From Oscillospiraceae bacterium (GTDB lineage Bacteria; Bacillota; Clostridia; Oscillospirales; Oscillospiraceae), in assembly GCA_031255955.1 (NCBI GenBank), contig JAIRRO010000024.1:1-8788 (forward strand): a stretch of 8,788 nucleotides of DNA, read 5' to 3'. Shown piece by piece: positions 6,487-8,788 of this stretch (position 1 is its first letter; the number at the start of each line of letters is the position of its first letter). The notes under the pieces were generated by a model, which was not told the origin of the DNA, ran no database searches, and saw only the letters and a list, made by a program, of their open reading frames with translations. The translations under genes were made by a program, and so were the position numbers.

Positions 6487-7302
6487 ATGAAAGCGGTGGA
6501 CAAGATGGCAATAGGCGAAATGGTTAGTGAAACGGCAACTGACAAAATGGCAACGGGCAAAATTGATATTTTGAATCTGAATTTATTCTACGGCGCGTTT
6601 CAAGCGCTGCGCGGCATTACGCTCACGGCGCCGGAGCGCGCGGTGACGGCGCTTATCGGACCCTCCGGCTGTGGAAAATCCACGCTGCTGAAAACCATAA
6701 ACCGATTAAACGATTTATCTGAGGGCTGCCGCGTGGAGGGGCGCGTGTTGCTGGACGGCGCGGATATTTACGACGACGCGGATGTTTACACCCTGCGCCG
6801 CCGCGTCGGAATGGTGTTCCAAAAGCCGAACCCCTTCCCGATGAGCGTATACGACAACGTGGCGTTCGGACCGCGCACGCACGGGGTTCGCAGCAGGGCA
6901 AGCCTTGACGCCGCTGTGGAGGCTTCGCTGCGCCGCGCCGCCATCTGGGACGAGGTGAAGGACAGACTGAACAAAAGCGCCCTGCTGCTCTCCGGCGGAC
7001 AGCAGCAAAGACTCTGCATCGCCCGCGCTCTCGCCGTGGAGCCGGAGGTGCTGCTGCTTGACGAGCCAACCTCCGCGCTGGACCCCATATCCACGGCGAA
7101 GATAGAGGAGCTTGCAAGCGAGCTGAAAAAGACTTATACTATCGTCATTGTAACGCACAATATGCAGCAGGCGGCGCGAATTTCGGATAAAACGGCGTTT
7201 CTGCTGCTGGGCGAGCTTGTAGAGCTCGGCGACACCGGACAAATATTCACCGCGCCGCGCGATAAACGCACGGAGGACTACATAACAGGGAGGTTCGGCT
7301 GA
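6487..7302 (+). CDS. pstB: Phosphate ABC transporter ATP-binding protein PstB
   Basis: This is the ATPase that drives phosphate import through PstC and PstA, 271 residues. All nucleotide-binding elements are intact: Walker A GPSGCGKST (58-66), Q-loop in VFQKPNPFPMSVYDNVAFG, ABC signature LSGGQQQRL (168-176), Walker B and D-loop LLLDEPTSALDP (189-200), and H-loop His224 in VTHNMQQA. The KPNPFPMS and RLNDL blocks are characteristic of PstB among ABC ATPases. The protein has about 20 extra N-terminal residues before the usual opening (IDILNLNLFYG), partly built from a repeated DKMA-G motif. ATG 6547 would give a typical-length protein but has no ribosome binding site. The gap from pstA is 25 bases. 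The C-terminus (TEDYITGRFG) is standard. Confidence 0.95.
   Translation: MKAVDKMAIGEMVSETATDKMATGKIDILNLNLFYGAFQALRGITLTAPERAVTALIGPSGCGKSTLLKTINRLNDLSEGCRVEGRVLLDGADIYDDADVYTLRRRVGMVFQKPNPFPMSVYDNVAFGPRTHGVRSRASLDAAVEASLRRAAIWDEVKDRLNKSALLLSGGQQQRLCIARALAVEPEVLLLDEPTSALDPISTAKIEELASELKKTYTIVIVTHNMQQAARISDKTAFLLLGELVELGDTGQIFTAPRDKRTEDYITGRFG
6499..6564 (+). repeat. Imperfect direct repeat, 24 bases with 42-base period, at the pstB start
   Basis: Bases 6499-6522 and 6541-6564 match at 19 of 24 positions and encode DKMAIGEM and DKMATGKI. The 42-base period keeps the frame. This suggests a short in-frame duplication that lengthened the N-terminus of PstB, with the second copy joining the conserved domain. 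Confidence 0.6.
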
Positions 7303-7307
7303 CAGCT

Positions 7308-7976
7308 ATGATCTATCTTGTAGAGGACGAGGAGGGCATACGCGAACTTGTCGTATACACGCTGTGCAGCACGGGACTGGACGCGCGCGGCTTTTCAAAC
7401 GGAGCGGAATTTTGGAGCGCCCTGCGTGAAGAAATGCCGAGCCTTGTCCTGCTTGATATTATGCTGCCCGGCGAGGACGGGCTTGAGATACTGCGCCGCC
7501 TGCGCCTAGCCCCGGAAACGGCGCGACTGCCCGTGATGATGCTGACAGCGCGCGGCACGGAATACGACAAGGTGCGCGGCTTGGAGCTTGGCGCGGACGA
7601 CTATCTCGCCAAGCCGCCCGGAATGATGGAGCTTGTCGCGCGTGTCCGTCGGCTGCTGCGCCGCGCGGAAACGGACGCTGAGCCGGAGGAATACAGCGTC
7701 GGCGGGCTGTTTGTAAGCGTCCCGCGCCGCCTTGTCACGGTGGACGGCACAGAGGTGCATCTCACGCTGAAGGAATTTGATCTGTTGGCATATATGCTGA
7801 AAAACGCCGGAATTGTAATGACGCGCGATAGACTCTTATCCGTCGTCTGGGGATATAATTACGAGGGCGAAACGCGCACCGTGGACACGCACATCCTCAC
7901 CCTGCGCGGCAAGCTGGGAAGGCACGGCGCGGTGATACAAACCGTGCGCGGCGTGGGCTATAAGGCGGTCGGCTGA
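7308..7976 (+). CDS. phoP: PhoB/PhoP-type response regulator (OmpR family)
   Basis: This is a 222-residue DNA-binding response regulator, most likely the activator of the phosphate-starvation regulon. The receiver domain (1-120) has acidic pocket residues Glu6 and Asp7, phosphoacceptor Asp50 in LLDIMLPGEDG, Thr80 in MLTARG and Lys102. The conserved KPF after the switch lysine is KPP here (KPPGMMEL). Residues about 125-222 form the winged-helix domain (LTLKEFDLLAYML, RDRLLSVVWGYNYEGETRTVD, IQTVRGVGYKAV). The start follows the pstB stop by 5 bases. The nearest Shine-Dalgarno-like GGGAGG (7288-7293) is 14 bases away, so translation probably depends on coupling to pstB. It overlaps the kinase gene by one base. 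The phosphate role is inferred from the operon, the sequence style and the candidate Pho box; phoB is an equally valid name. Confidence 0.9.
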   Translation: MIYLVEDEEGIRELVVYTLCSTGLDARGFSNGAEFWSALREEMPSLVLLDIMLPGEDGLEILRRLRLAPETARLPVMMLTARGTEYDKVRGLELGADDYLAKPPGMMELVARVRRLLRRAETDAEPEEYSVGGLFVSVPRRLVTVDGTEVHLTLKEFDLLAYMLKNAGIVMTRDRLLSVVWGYNYEGETRTVDTHILTLRGKLGRHGAVIQTVRGVGYKAVG

Positions 7977-8788
7977 TGAGACGCTCGATACTGCTTTTCT
8001 CCTGCGCCCTCTCCGGCGTCTCGATACTGCTGACAACCGTATTGATACATTTCGCCGTATACAGAGGCATTTCCGAACGCCTTCGGCAGGACACAGCCGC
8101 CCGCGCGAGACTCGTCGCGGCGGCAGCGGAGCTGATCCCGCGCGGCGGCGAGACTGATTATAACGAATATTTTTCATCGCTCCCGCGCGAGACTGACACA
8201 TCGGCGGACGAAACGCGCCTGACGCTGATTGACCCCCTCGGCAATGTGCTGTTTGACAGCGCGGGCAGCACCCGCGATATGGAAAATCACGCCGCCCGCC
8301 CGGAAATCATAGAAGCCTCAGCGCGCGGCTTCGGCGAGGGCTCGCGCACCTCCGTCACCACGGGCAAGCGGACGTATTATTACGCCGTGCGGCTCGGCAG
8401 CGGACACATCCTGCGCGCCGCCGTCAGCTCGGACAACGCGTTTTCGTCGCTGTCGCGGATATTCCCGCTGACGCTGTTAATCGCGGCGGTGGTGTTCGCC
8501 GCGGCGGCGATTATCGGGCGGCGCGTCACGGATAAAATCCTTGCCCCCGTAAACGCCATAGACCCCGAGAACCCGCGCGAAAACGAAGCCTACGCCGAGC
8601 TGCTGCCGCTGCTTTCCCGCATACGGGCGCAAAACGAAAAAATCGCCGGGCAAATCGCCGACCAATATGAAAGCGAGCGTCTGCGCCGCGAATTTTCCGC
8701 AAACGTCTCGCACGAGCTGAAAACGCCGCTGACCATCATATCGGGCTATGCGGAAATACTCTCTAACGGCGTTGCGAAGACGGAGGAC
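7976..8788 (+). CDS. phoR: PhoR-type sensor histidine kinase, 3'-truncated by window edge
   Basis: This is the partner kinase of the preceding regulator. The frame is open from ATG 7976 to the last base (271 codons) with no stop, so the C-terminal part and the ATPase domain lie beyond the window. The ATG shares its A with the regulator's TGA stop. Residues about 4-27 form TM1. Residues 28-160 are an extracytoplasmic sensor region with LTLIDPLGNVLFDS, ENHAARPEI and TYYYAVRLGSGHILRAAV, a PAS-like pattern seen in clostridial PhoR proteins. Residues 163-181 form TM2. A short linker without a clear HAMP domain leads to the dimerisation helix with phosphoacceptor His246 in the H-box (ANVSHELKTPLTIISGYAEI). 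The kinase probably autophosphorylates His246 and transfers phosphate to Asp50 of the regulator. In known systems PhoR activity is linked to the Pst transporter, often through PhoU. Confidence 0.9.
   Translation, partial: MRRSILLFSCALSGVSILLTTVLIHFAVYRGISERLRQDTAARARLVAAAAELIPRGGETDYNEYFSSLPRETDTSADETRLTLIDPLGNVLFDSAGSTRDMENHAARPEIIEASARGFGEGSRTSVTTGKRTYYYAVRLGSGHILRAAVSSDNAFSSLSRIFPLTLLIAAVVFAAAAIIGRRVTDKILAPVNAIDPENPRENEAYAELLPLLSRIRAQNEKIAGQIADQYESERLRREFSANVSHELKTPLTIISGYAEILSNGVAKTED

Noticed and set aside
1..8788. CRISPR arrays, tRNA or rRNA genes, insertion sequences
   Set aside because: I saw no regularly spaced identical repeats, no cloverleaf or rRNA-like sequence, and no transposase or terminal inverted repeats in the window.

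Overview
The window looks like a chromosomal segment from a fairly GC-rich, low-identity relative of the Clostridia (Firmicutes). The evidence is the style of the genes: a PhoP/PhoR-type two-component pair whose response regulator and kinase read like clostridial ones, Shine-Dalgarno sites such as GGAGG and AAGGAG, and a secreted protein that combines transglutaminase-like, BspA-like leucine-rich and copper-amine-oxidase-N-like 'stalk' domains. The last combination is typical of gut-type Clostridia. The lineage is an inference; no rRNA or other marker gene is present. All genes lie on the + strand.

Layout. (1) Bases 1-1619 hold the 3' part of a glycoside hydrolase family 26 (beta-mannanase-type) gene, whose beginning lies outside the window. 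(2) After a 96-base gap carrying a good promoter, bases 1716-3545 encode a secreted transglutaminase-like/LRR/stalk-domain protein. (3) After another 96-base gap with a candidate Pho box, bases 3651-8788 form a tightly packed phosphate operon: pstS, pstC, pstA, pstB, a PhoB/PhoP-type response regulator, and a PhoR-type sensor kinase that runs off the right edge. Gaps between operon genes are 25 bases or less, and two junctions overlap (pstC/pstA by 4 bases, regulator/kinase by 1 base).

How it works together. PstS should capture phosphate outside the membrane, PstC and PstA form the channel, and PstB powers uptake with ATP. The kinase and regulator encoded at the end of the same operon would sense phosphate limitation and activate transcription through the 11-base-spaced TTTACA/TTGACA repeats ahead of pstS, giving positive autoregulation. 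No phoU is present between pstB and the regulator, where it often sits.

The most notable observation is that the PstS protein is circularly permuted. The half that is normally C-terminal (with the R-x-x-G-S-G-T phosphate-binding loop) comes first, right after the lipoprotein linker. The half that is normally N-terminal (G-S-S-S-V-T-P, S-D-S-S-T-G, C-D-I-G-M-S-S) comes second. The protein stops at the point where a standard PstS would cross into its second half. All expected ligand-contact motifs are retained. Smaller oddities are a roughly 50-residue Gln/Ser-rich N-terminal tail on PstA and a short tandem duplication at the start of PstB.
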